Shown here: positions 1-11,140 of the stretch, in pieces
How the letters are laid out: each line of letters begins with the position of its first letter
Numbering within the stretch: position 1 is the stretch's first letter
Assembly (NCBI RefSeq): GCF_003073045.1
Contig: NC_037603.1
Span: 17,676,192 to 17,740,191 of the forward strand
Length of the DNA: 64,000 nucleotides
Reading direction: 5' to 3'
Source of the DNA: Pomacea canaliculata
Taxonomy: Eukaryota > Mollusca > Gastropoda > Architaenioglossa > Ampullariidae
Made by a program: the position numbers and the translations under genes
Notes under the pieces: model-generated
What the model saw: the letters and a program-made list of their open reading frames with translations, nothing else
The model's database searches: none
What the model was told of the DNA's origin: nothing

Positions 1-2267
1 TGCTGATTCTGGTATAGATCACTGCTTACAATATCAACAGCTTTCTGTGCATTAACAGAAAACAAGATTTGCAGGTAAAATATTGCTCATGATTGTTTGG
101 GGACTTGATTACAAATCTTACTTTATTAGAGAAACTGGCAACAATTAGACTTACAGATTTTTATTCAGAGTTAGAATATCTGTACTTGAATGTAGGACAA
201 CCTGCACTTTTAAGACTTTTGCATGTTGAAGCTGGGGTGTAATTTTGTTGATTTATTCTGTGAAAATGGTTCATTGTTTTCTTCTGGTCTCAGAATCGAA
301 GAGGAAGCCTGTTTTTATTTCAGTGTAGATGAACTGCGGCTTAAAGATAATTTGGACATTACATTGAGTGACTGGCAGCTTATTTTGGACAGAACGTTGA
401 ACTTGTTTTCTTCCATTCTCAGTCCTGTAATCAGAATGTGTGTACAAGAAGGAGATGAATTATGCTTTTGAATTTGGTGTGTGAACTATTATTAAAAGTT
501 GACAAGCTGTTTGGAAAGTTATATGACGTAAGATGCAGAGGACTGCCTATAACTGTTTGTTCTGACTAAACATGCCTTTATGTCTTTAAGTAAATTACAA
601 TTTCATTTTATTATACTTTTAAAACTACATGATGAACTTCTATTGAGCTGTTTCCAGATAGAAGATTGAGAAGGTCTTATGAATCTTAACCACCCATTTT
701 CCTCTGAAATCAAGGCAGCTTCAAAGTATAATAATGCAGACAATTACCTAGGTCATGTGGTGCTGGGGTTAACTTTGATTAGGATCAGAGAGGAGATGGT
801 GGAATTATCAAGTAGTGATGATAACAAGTGCACAATCCATGTAAGAAGCTCAGTAGGACAATATCATCAGCTTGACAAGAGAGTGAAGTGGGAAGTCTGT
901 ATAAGAAATTATAATACAACATGGTTATGTAAACATAATGGCAACATGTTTGTTTTTAAATAGTTGGGCAATGGAGCATAGTGCAATATATTCACTTTCT
1001 TTAATGTTTGATGATTTAAAAAAATTCAAGTTGTTGTTGGTTGAGACTAATGCATGCTCTGCTTAAAGGCATCTTGGAGCTAAGAGACAGGTAATAGGAT
1101 ACACAGGACTAGATAGGCAGTTATATGCCCACTTATAACAAAAGTAATCATAAGTTTGTCACAACTACAGAATTTGTGCAGTTTAATGGCCATTCTTCCC
1201 TTTTCTCAACTCCAACCATGTAAAATGCTTAAAACATTTTAGACAAAATGAGAGGTGACAAGTGATTTAAGAACAAGGCATCCAGGATTTTGGTCATAAT
1301 GACTTGTTGCTTGGTTCATCATTCTTGGCTGACATTGTTACCTGACCATGGAGCAGAGTGCACAGTACCTGTTTCCAATAGAATGTTCTATGGCTGCTAT
1401 TTGTCCATTAACAAGGATGATATAACTATGTGGTTTTCTATTAATTGATATCAGTGTCACTATATAAATTCAGATTGATTAAATTTTCATGTAATTTTTT
1501 CAGTCCTTGGTAAGTGTGCGTGTGTATGAGTGTAGTGGTGTACATGGCCATGTATATTTGTGTACATAACCACTATGTGTGAACAACTACATTCATAATT
1601 ATAAAAATGCAATTTATATATTTATATAATGCATGCAAAAGTGCAAAGTCGATCCTAAAATTTGAGGAGAAAAACATTTCACATAAAAATTGGTTTAAAA
1701 TAAGTTTTATCGTAACCACATATTTTCTTAGTCAACTGTCAGCCAAAAAAGACTTTTGAAGATTTAGATAAATTGTTTTTCATTTAAGTGACAGGGTTCA
1801 GCTCAATACAAAGCATAAAACATTCAAGTGTGAGTGAATAACCTATTCTCGAGATACCAGCCTTTCAAAACCTGCACGGATGCATCATAAAGGTATGGTT
1901 TGACTTCTCGATGATGAAGACACGGATGTCTGCAGGTACCAGAGCGGAAGTCAGTAGCAATTCACTCAGAATTGGGTCGAATAACTAAAACATACGTGCT
2001 GTTACACCTTTCTTAGAAAAATAAAATGTTATGTGTCGTCTTGCAAGACAGCATGGGTAAATAAAATAATCCCCAAAATTAACAGTTTAGGTGCGGTGCA
2101 GATACAATTAACTCTTTGACTGTTCAAATGACACGAAGATGTACGGTGTCACCAACGCACCAGTTGCAGGGGTCGATGACCGGAACATTAAAGTTAACAT
2201 TTCTTACGGGGATCTTTCACAGCAATCTGATGACATGAATCTTCCCAGGCAACAAGTGAACGGTATC
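1..2267. other. No coding exon recognised; flank of the first MOGAT-like gene
   Basis: I see no exon with recognisable protein similarity here. The open frames (up to 94 codons, for example 679-963) lack family motifs and good splice context. Two plus-strand AATAAA hexamers lie at 2020-2025 and 2060-2065. They could end the 3' UTR of a plus-strand gene lying left of the window and convergent with the minus-strand acyltransferase, but that is only inference. The 3' UTR of the minus-strand gene must also begin here, below 2268; no close minus-strand AATAAA was found. Confidence 0.4.
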
Positions 2268-5180
2268 CTATTTTATGTTCAGGTGTTGCTCGGCAGGTAT
2301 GTTCCTCAGGTATTTGTGGGTTTCAAAGAGGTCTTCGAGAGCTTTCCGGTACCTGGCGTGCAATTCATCCACAAGCTCGGGCGAGGGCTTTTCCACCTTC
2401 TGCACGTGAATAGGTTCCCCCACTGCAACAGACAACAGATGCCGAGGGCCACGTCAATGCATCACTCGGCCACGTGCATGCATTCATTTATTTTACATTT
2501 CCATTCATTGTCTTTTATCCACCCTCTTGAAGTTTTAGATTGGTGTGAAGTCTATGTCAACAGCCACTTACATCAGTTTTCCCATACTGCTTCTGTCACA
2601 TACGCGCACATGCATCCTTCTACCTTTTTATCTATCCAGCAGACTGGAAACCTCAAAACCACCTACCGACAGTAAAGATGGGCTCTTTGAAGGGCACCAT
2701 GTACAGACCGATGGCTCTCCCATAGAAAACTGGAAGCGAAATTCGGAAGATTTTAGTAACCAGCCTCTGAAAGCGAGTGATCCAGGATCCTTCAGGCCTG
2801 TCCAGCAGCTTGAAGAGCTCTTCTTCACCAAAGCTATAGACTGGAACTATCGAAGCCCTTTTGCAAAGAAAAGTGAAGTTACAGTTAAATAATAGGTGGA
2901 GGACATCACGCCCTGCGTGTGATTTTCATGTCGAGTTAACACGAATATAATCAAGCACACACGTCTTCACGAGTAACCAAAGAACCAAATGGGAGGACGT
3001 TAGGATTAGTGAAGGATTAGGAATAAAAGTAGAGTAGAGTTAGGGCCAGGGAGCGAGGTGTTACCGTACTAACTGGGAGCTAAACTTATTTTGAGCCTCA
3101 TTTTAACTGGAAGCTGGAAAATTGATGTATTTGAAGATGTCCCGGGTAAACTGTGGAATTGTTGGATGGCGTATTGCTTTTTGGTTCCCCGTAATGATAG
3201 GATGACGAGAGAAAGTGTGTGTGTGTGTGAGAGAGAGCCAAGTAATCTCTTCTACACTGATGTAGCCACCGTTTAGGGGAGATGTTCGGATTCATTATTT
3301 AGGGATGTGTGTGTTTAGCCAAGCTCTTAATTGTGTCCTTCACATATTCCCCACGTTGCTGGGAGTGTTGACATGACCCACCCGTATTTCAAGGCCATTT
3401 TGATGAAGCCCTTGCGGTCTTCCAGTTTCACCAGAAAGCGACCAGGGGCTGCTTCCAGGGCTTCTGCTGCCCCGCCAACCACGAGCCCCAGAGCTTGACC
3501 GCTGTCTTGACACGTCAGCAGGTGCTTGAAACTCTCCTTTGAAGCGTCAACAGCACCTGAACACACGACACACACACACCCACAAACACGCAAACACCCA
3601 CCCACAACTCGTGAAGCTAAACACGTGATTAAATTCGCTGTTGAACTTAACTAAACAAGGGTCAGTCTGATAAGCGATCTTGAACTTAAATGAAAGTGTG
3701 ATGTACAAAAATATTCTATCATATGAAATGATCTGCATACACCTGAACTTCACAAGGGTGTGCTAGACCGCAAAACAAACAAACAAACAAACAAACAAAC
3801 AAACAAACAAACAAACAAACAAAAAAAAACGAACGAACGAACGAACGAACGAACAAACACACAAACAAACAAACTACAATATAGTCACATCACCACAGCA
3901 TCATACAAGTAAGCCTCTCACCTGACAGCATGAAGTACTCTCGGAAAAGCGGGTACTTGTGCAACGTGCTTGACGTCAGCAGGTAGGGTGTTAGGCCAGG
4001 AAAAATTTCAGTGAATCCTGAAGCCTCCGTTGAGAAGGTGAGGAAAGGTGCGAAGCACATGATGCCGTGAGGATGGCACGCAAAGATGTAGTTGCGGTCG
4101 GCGGGCAAGTCGGCGGTCTTGATGAGCTTGTAGGGGAAGTAGTCGCGGTAGTACCGCCATACGCGCCATCTTCGGACTGTGTCGGAACGTCGTCCTCCCT
4201 AATGATGGAAAGATACAAATACAATCCTTCATCTGTTTTAATCTGACTTTTAACCAGAACGAAAGTTTCAACCATTGGAATACTCTTATCAGACCAGTAC
4301 TCGATACTGATAAATGCAAAATTTGTAAAGCGCATACTCACACTCGCAGCATGCTTTTAGCTCTTAAGAACAAGAACGAAACATGGATCGACAGCATACG
4401 AGGGAAAACAAACAAATAACATACAAACTTCAAAAGAATAAAGATTAGTACTAATGAAGAATAAAATCAAATACAGAAAACACAGTGAGGAACCAAATAA
4501 CAAGAACAAGAGCTCAGAGTAACATGATATTACAAAAGGAAGGGTGAGACGAAGGACTAGCATTATGGGAAAGGTTGTTAGGAGTCATGCTTACGGAAGA
4601 GGTGCGTTTTCAATAGTGGGTAGGTGGCGGATATGGAAAGGGAGAGAGTTCCATTGTTTCCCAGCACAATAACCAAAAATTTATGAGAGGGAACCGGGTG
4701 AACGGAATTCACAAACTCTCTTCTAAAAATTCTCTTTCCGGATCCCGGATCCTAGTTGCGTAGCAAAGAGACAACTCGGACATACCAGTAAATGATACGA
4801 GAAGCCAGACAAATTGTAAGAAATATTACATTTAAACTCTGAGCAAAGAAGATGAAATGAGAACCACATTAAAGTCCGTCATACCATGCTAAGAACGGCT
4901 ATAACCATATTTTCACATGAAGTACACCCTGACTCTACAACCACAACTACATTCTGATGGGAAGCCACCAAATGTGCCTGACCTTGAGCTGGGTGTGGCG
5001 GTCGTAGTAGTACCAGGTGGCGTAGAGAAGCGGCAGGTACCAGTAGCTGGTGAAGAGCATCGCCACCATGATGATGCTGCTGCTCCAACCCAGAAAGAGG
5101 AAGCTCATAGAGAACTGCAGCACCCCCACCATCTGCTTGAAGCTGTCTCCATACAGAATCAGCTGTGCCAGGATCCCCAT
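2268..5180 (-). CDS. MOGAT2-like: MOGAT2/DGAT2-family acyltransferase, five exons (paralogue 1)
   Basis: Predicted acyl-CoA:acylglycerol acyltransferase of the ER membrane that makes di- or triacylglycerol. Coding exons in order are 5180-4983, 4198-3922, 3556-3382, 2857-2667 and 2422-2268; all introns are GT-AG with phases 0, 1, 2, 1, giving 331 aa. The ATG at 5180 (MGILAQL) lies just after an AG, so a 5' UTR exon probably exists upstream. A hydrophobic stretch covers residues about 17-57. GGRRS begins at residue 67, RDYFP follows, and the catalytic-type HPHG is at 108-111. Further family blocks are VVGGAAEAL, DRKGF, VPVYSFGE, TVVGEPI and ETHK. The C-terminal NIPAEQHL favours MOGAT over DGAT2. 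Oddity: the usual FHGRGxF block reads FYGRAIG and is three residues shorter than in paralogue 2, and the PFRRPI-type block reads PFKEPI. Whether it acts on mono- or diacylglycerol cannot be told from sequence. Confidence 0.9.
3773..3874. repeat. (AAAC)n microsatellite grading into (GAAC)n
   Basis: About 100 bp of AAAC units followed by GAAC units and again AAAC. It lies in the intron between the second and third coding exons of the minus-strand acyltransferase, about 50 bp from the donor of exon 2. Confidence 0.9.
4310..4690. repeat. Interspersed repeat, copy A
   Basis: A stretch starting GCAAAATTTGTAAAGCGCAT and ending near CCAAAAATTTATGAGAGGG matches 27785-28170 over most of its length, with small indels and about three quarters or more of bases shared by eye. 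It sits in intron 1 of the minus-strand acyltransferase. No coding capacity or terminal structure was recognised. A dispersed repeat family, possibly SINE-like or a non-autonomous element, is the likely explanation; the class is unassigned. Confidence 0.7.
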
Positions 5181-8100
5181 CCTCACTGCTGCTGCTAAAT
5201 GTTGTGTCCAAGATACACATACGTACACACGCACGCACACATTTACACGCACATAGACAACCACACACACAGGTGAGAAGTAGACACTATACATAATGGG
5301 AAACAGAATATTTGCAATATAACCTCAAAACATCATCGCAGCGCCTGGACAAAATAAATCTGTTAGACGAACAGGCAGTCTGTTTTTTTTCATTTAAAAA
5401 AGTAATTAAATAATTAGTTAAAATTGATTGAAAGTATGAATACATAAGGAAAACCATAACTCTGACAGTACATGGCAGTCATTGCAGTGTGGAATACAGA
5501 CGGTAAAATAGACAAAGAATGAAAGTAGCTTCGTACTTGGTCACGCACTTGACAGACAAGTAAAAGTCAAGTTACCTCGTGTTCCGCCAGAATGCAGAAG
5601 AAAGCTGCTGATAGGATGGACTCAGACGCAGAAGTGTTTTTTTTTTTTAATTTTTGCTACGTTTGTGGCAGCCTCCCTCTCGTCTGCTGCACATAAATTT
5701 TGCCGATGCCCTGTGCACCATATCACTTTGATAACTTGCAAGGTCATGTGAGGTGTGATAGGTGTTGACTAGCTGTTGCAAGATGTTTTAGCACTATTAT
5801 CACATGATGATATAACCTTTCTAATCGTGCACCACACTGGGTTTTTCGAACAAGTCGACCAAAGTCAGTAGGTCAGCAATGACCTTTCTCCAACCCCTCA
5901 CCATACCCGTGTCAGAATCTCGAATCTCGAACCTCGACGAATTAGGTGGATGGAAATAGCTATTGACTCGTGATTACGATTAGAATACGACTGATAACAT
6001 TGCACTTGATGTTGAATTTCACACCTGGTCAACGAGCAGGTGAGCTTTGCATTAAAAAGAAAAAAAAGGCAGTCTTTGTCTTTGGATACAGCCCCAGAGT
6101 TCATGCATATAATTACAGTTTCGTAACTTAGTGCATGGTGATGTATGTTAACATAAAGAGAGAAAAGAAGCTTATTATAGGTAGTTTCTTTCTCCATCAA
6201 ACATTATTAGATATATGTGGGAAATGTACCGGAGACGATTTATCGATGACCACCCACACAAGAGCGGGTCTTTATCTGCAAATGGAGCAGAAGACAAGTT
6301 TAAAATGTGTCACACATCCTACACAAGGAAGGACGTGTTGCAAAATATACCTGGACTTAATGGTGTGTTCACAAAAGTACTGAGTTAACGCATACACGGT
6401 CAACCCAACCTCACTGACAGTTCAGACGCAAATGGAATGGAGATCAGTACTGACAAGAACAAAGTCATGATCACTGGCAATGGCAAAGCAGAATCTCTTT
6501 ATTACATAAACTGATAAGAAAATAATTGATGGCTAGATGTGTATTTGGTGAGCTGGTGTGCCAAGAAATTAAAACAAACAAAAAAGTTTTCCATTAATTG
6601 CCTGTGTCTTTTCAAAAACAATCTACATTGTCTGCTATAATCTTGCTCATGTTACACACTGGTGTAACTTTCTTCCTGATAAAATAAGGAGAAACCAAAA
6701 TCTTATCAATGTCATCAAACTCGCTTATTACGTCAATTGATAAAAAGATAATTGATATGATCTGTTGTGAGAAGCAGTAAACGATTTTTTATATTTTAGC
6801 AAGGGTATGTGATTGCTGTGTATTCTAACCGTAGAGCAATTGTGAGTATTTAACAAGGTATTCCGATGACATTAGAGGCGCTAGGTGAGAAAAACACCCC
6901 TCTCATTAGCTTTTCCCCGTTTGTTTGGCGGAGCGAATGATTTTTGTATGAAACGAGCAATGATGATCAATTCTGACCAAAGTGAAGAAGAACAAGTTGC
7001 TGTCAACGATGTGTCTGGTCGGTTGGGCAGGAGTACTGGCTGTGGAAGCTCACCTTGTCCAAGTAATTGGTTCCGACATCGCAAATCGTCAAGTACCGCT
7101 GCCATCAGTTTGATGCTGTGAGTGTACTAAGTAGTGTATGGACATATCACTGGTGAGGACAGAGCTGTATATTTGTGTAATTCTCAACATTATTCATTGT
7201 ATTGCACAAACTGCCAAACCTCACCTTCATCACACATTCAGTAGGGCTTTCGGTAGAAAATAAACGTTGTGCTGTTTATAAGCTCTCGTCCTCGTCGCTT
7301 CTCTAATCTGTCGAGTTTTGACATCCACTATCTCTCACTCTGGGGATTCTTACTATAGAAGTTTGATCCTATTTCGTAACTTTTCCTCACTTATGACTTC
7401 TCACGTGTACACTGGTGGTGGGACGATCTGCTTTTGGGGGTCAAATGATTTATTTATATAATTTAATAACATATAGTGTTGTAATACGGTAAGTAGTGAA
7501 GCATTCTTTCCATTCTTGATGAGGTGGTGACCTCGTCCCAGAAAGCCATATGTCGCCACCACTTAAAGGATTATCTCGTCACATTCGACAGCTTTCTGAT
7601 AAGAGGGATCGACCCTAATGGGGAAGAATGGTTTTAAAAGTAATTAATGCACAAGCGGAATTTACTTTTACGAAAAGGGGAGGTTATTTGAGTTCATGGA
7701 ATTTCAAACACCTGTATGCGCGGGGCCTTGGGGGGGGGGGAGGGTGGCCCCTTGCTCTCCACCCCTAGCGCCGGCGTTGTGACAAGCGAGTGTTTCAACC
7801 ATTACCAGACGAGCCCTTTCTGGTGTTGGGATCATAAAGTGCTCTTACTTGGGACGATATGGTCACGGCTGAAACCACGGACCTTCGTGTGGCTGGAACC
7901 AGAACTGCCGAGAGCCAGCATGGGCCCTGGGGCAAAAGATCTCTCCGGGCTCCTAGCCATTGTAATCATCAATTATTTTCCCAGTATATAATAACATGCT
8001 TACAATTATCATATCTACATTTCATTCAGTACCGTCATATAGATTGCAAACTTTAGGACAAGTGCACTAGGATCTACATCACTACTTGAACATAGAGTTG

Positions 8101-8978
8101 TTCACTCGTGAGTGGTTAGTAAATGAGGAAAAATGACGGTAAATGACCAAACTTGTAGAACTCCGCTCCAAAGAAAAAAAAAAATCCCCAGAGGGAGGAA
8201 TATTCTACTTCATGTATACACATCAACCTGTAAAGAAAGGGAAAAGAAGAAAGAAAAAATCCACTGACCAAAGCCGGGCTTCCTTCACAGCCGTGGGCCA
8301 GGGTACACCTGACCCTCGTCCCCTCTAGCCTGTCTGGAACGATTGAACCAAAGATTGAACGGTGAGCCATTCACACCAAGGGACTGCACTCCCACTTCAC
8401 GTTCAAGGCGCCCTGGTCAAAGAACATCTTTACGGCGAAATTCACTTTGCTGTGCACGAAACGTCTACTGTAAAGGTATTTTATATATTTATATATCTCT
8501 TTAAAACTTAAATTTGAACAGAAAATTCTGTGAATTCTATTGTACACGCATGCAGAGAGATAGTAGCGTGGTCGAATCGTCTAAAGTTCATGCGATGTGC
8601 CATGTCGACACACGATGTGCCATGTCGACACACTGTTACCACCAAGTTGTATTAATGGATTGCTTGATGTTACCTTCTCATAGTCAGTGTATTTCACTTT
8701 ACAAACGTGTCAGACCCTCGATCATTGTTTTTTACCAGATGATCGTTGAAGGAGAGACATTAAATTCGTCTATGGTGCACCAAACTAGCATACCTTGAGT
8801 TTTCAAGTTTATATTTCTTTGCTAAATTTGAGTTTTAGATTTCCACCCTTATACCCTTATAATCACAAATAGAGCAATGTATATATTGTATTACATTGAA
8901 AAGGACAATTTCCACAAATATCTTATTTTTTCGGTAGTATTTTATATTACAAATGACTTTTGTTTGAAACATTTCAGG
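5181..8978. other. Intergenic region between the two head-to-head MOGAT-like genes
   Basis: This 3.8-kb stretch separates the two start codons and should hold the promoters and 5' UTR exons of both genes. Possible UTR donors are seen on the minus strand near 5577 (CACGAG|GTAACT) and on the plus strand near 8475 (TAAAG|GTATTT), but neither is proven. A CA-rich tract lies at 5215-5275, and an 11-G run at 7731-7741 starts a GC-rich patch up to about 7930. No protein-coding exon with known similarity was found; the open frame at 6885-7121 is followed by a GTGAGT donor-like site but has no recognised homology. Confidence 0.5.
8594..8633. repeat. 20-bp perfect tandem duplication
   Basis: The unit GATGTGCCATGTCGACACAC occurs twice without a gap, 8594-8613 and 8614-8633. 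It contains the palindrome GTCGAC. It lies about 350 bp upstream of the start codon of the plus-strand acyltransferase. Confidence 0.95.
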
Positions 8979-11140
8979 ATGAAGATCCTTGGCATAGAAT
9001 TTGCTCCTCTGGACATCCCAATGCAGCGTCGTTTACAAACCCTGGCAGTTGTGCACTACACATATATTTTTCTTTTTATGGGTTTTGGATTGCTGTTCTT
9101 CTTTCTGTACCTGCTTTTCACAGACTACTATTACATTCCTCTCCTTTATGCCTTGTGGTATTACTATGACCGACACACATCTGAGAGGGGTGGACGACGA
9201 TCACAGTGGGTTCGAGAGTGGCCATTCTTCAAATATTTTGCAGAATATTTTCCGATCAGTCTCATCAAGACAGCAGATCTTTCTCCTGCAAAGAACTATA
9301 TTTTTGGCTTGCATCCTCATGGCATCATGTGTCATAGTCATTTTTGTAACATGGGTTCTGAGGGAACAGGTTTCAGCCTAAAGTTTCCTGCTATCCGCCC
9401 ATACCTGTGTGTTTTATCTGGACAGTTTATGTTTCCAGTCTTCAGGGAGTACTTTCTTCTCTCAGGTACACATTGTGAAACTATTCTTTTCAGTTTTTGT
9501 ATTGGTATTAAAGAATTGCACTTCTGATATAAAGCATTTTTTGCTAATGAACATTTTAAAAATTTATTTCCTGTTTTGTATCAAGATGCTCTTCTTAATG
9601 ATAGACGCACTAAAGTCATGTTAATCAAGTTATTTCATGTGGCATCAATCCAGAATTATCTGTATAATATTAGGGCTTGTAATTTTCCATCTTTTACTTT
9701 TAACAGATTTCCACATTAAGAAAAAAAAAAATTCTCCCCAAGAAAAAAATGAAGAGGAATGTCTTTAGCAGAGTCTGTAAATGTTTTGAATTTCTAATGG
9801 AGGATCAGTGGTGTTCACCTCTCCCCAGTTCTCACCTCTCAACTGAGAAAGTAATAATACAGAATCTGTTGATGAAAGTTGGACAGTTTCTACTGCCCTA
9901 CAATGTAAAACAATCATAAATCAAATAGAAGTTGAGACAATAAATTATCTGCCCTATAATGAAGATTTATATTTGGATGATCTCAATCATCTCATAAACC
10001 ACTTTTTTAAAAAGAAGAAACTGACAACACATTAAGTAGCGCTTCATTGCTGACATAAATGGATTATAAACTCTTTGACAGGTGCTGTTGAAGTGTCCAA
10101 AGCCAGCATTGAATGGATCCTGACAAAAGAAGGGACAGGAAATGCAGTAGGAATTATTATTGGAGGAGCTGTTGAAGCTTTAGACGCTGTTCCTGATCGC
10201 TATGTTGTTAATCTGAAAAATCGAAAGGGCTTTGTTCGACTGGCACTAAAACATGGGTGAGTTTATAGATAAATCTTATTCAGCAGTGTTAATTTCAAAG
10301 CATGCGAGTTGTGCGTACCAAATATTGAGCGCTGAGTTACTAGTATGATACTAGTAAGCTGATAATCGTATGTTACGGATAAATACCAAGAGCATTGTCA
10401 CAGGGAAATGTGTATTCAGACTATTTTAAGTGCTTATCATCTTCATTTTTGGTTTAATTTCAATTTCAGCTTTATGCCTTTTATTTGCAGAATGAAAATC
10501 TTTGTTTACTAATTCTTTGTCAGCATCTCAGGCATTTTGTGCTGTTTTATGATTTTTTTTCCTCTTTTATTGTTTCTGCCAGTGGTCCTAAAGTCAAGAC
10601 AAAGTGTCATTTCAAGCTGACATAAAAATACACATCAAGACCTTGTTCTATCTTGCAGTGCTAGTCTTGTGCCTGTATTTTCCTTTGGTGAGAATAACAT
10701 CTACACCCAAGTCTCCAATCCAGAAGGGTCAAGGCTTCGCCGTTTTCAGCTTTTTCTGACACACCGGTTGGGATTTTCTCCACCCATTTTCCATGGACGA
10801 GGAATTTTCAATTACACTTTTGGGCTGCTACCTTTCCGACGACCAATTTACTCTGTTGGTGAGTGCAAATTATGTCTAATTTACTTCATTGGTGAGTGCA
10901 AATTATGTCTAATTTACTTCATTGGTGAGTGCAAATTATGTGTTTGTGTGTGCCTTGATATTTTTACTTTTTTATATCTTTGCAGTTGGAAAACCGATTG
11001 ATGTGATTAAAAGACAAGAACCTACAGAAGAGGAAGTGGATAAGCTGCACAAGCAATACATGGATGCATTGAATGAGCTCTTTGAAACCCACAAGTTAGA
11101 GTATGGAGCTAAAGAATCCTCAGAACTCATCATGTATTGA
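8979..11140 (+). CDS. MOGAT2-like: MOGAT2-type acylglycerol acyltransferase, four exons (paralogue 2)
   Basis: Predicted ER enzyme that acylates monoacylglycerol (or diacylglycerol) in neutral-lipid synthesis. Coding exons are 8979-9465, 10082-10256, 10659-10858 and 10986-11140, all GT-AG, intron phases 1, 2, 1, 338 aa. The start follows an acceptor AG at 8976-8977, so a 5' UTR exon lies upstream. The N-terminus EFAPLDIP then RRLQTLAVV is the MOGAT2-type start rather than the longer DGAT2 one. Hydrophobic residues 23-63 would form the membrane hairpin. HPHG is at 112-115, preceded by EYFPISLIKTADL; later blocks are IGGAVEALDA, NRKGFVRLAL, LVPVFSFGENN, FHGRGIF, VGKPI and ETHK. It lacks the intron that paralogue 1 has before GGRRS; the other three introns match in position and phase. 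The last intron starts in a triplicated donor repeat. MOGAT versus DGAT substrate choice is inferred only. Confidence 0.92.
10858..10939 (+). repeat. 33-bp tandem repeat carrying three copies of a splice donor
   Basis: Units begin at 10858, 10891 and 10924, each starting GGTGAGTGCAAATTATGT; the first two are full length and the third is partial. The first GGTGAG is the donor of exon 3 of the plus-strand acyltransferase. Because the unit is 33 bp and open in the gene's frame, use of the second or third donor would add 11 or 22 residues (unit GECKLCLIYFI) just before the conserved VGKPI block. Which donor is used is not known from sequence; the first gives the family-like protein. Confidence 0.95.

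Noticed and set aside
679..963. 94-codon plus-strand open frame near the left edge
   Set aside because: No family similarity or splice sites; could be 3' UTR of a gene outside the window.
3773..3874. Array-like repeats considered as CRISPR
   Set aside because: Units are 4 bp without spacers, and the DNA is from an animal nucleus; these are microsatellites.
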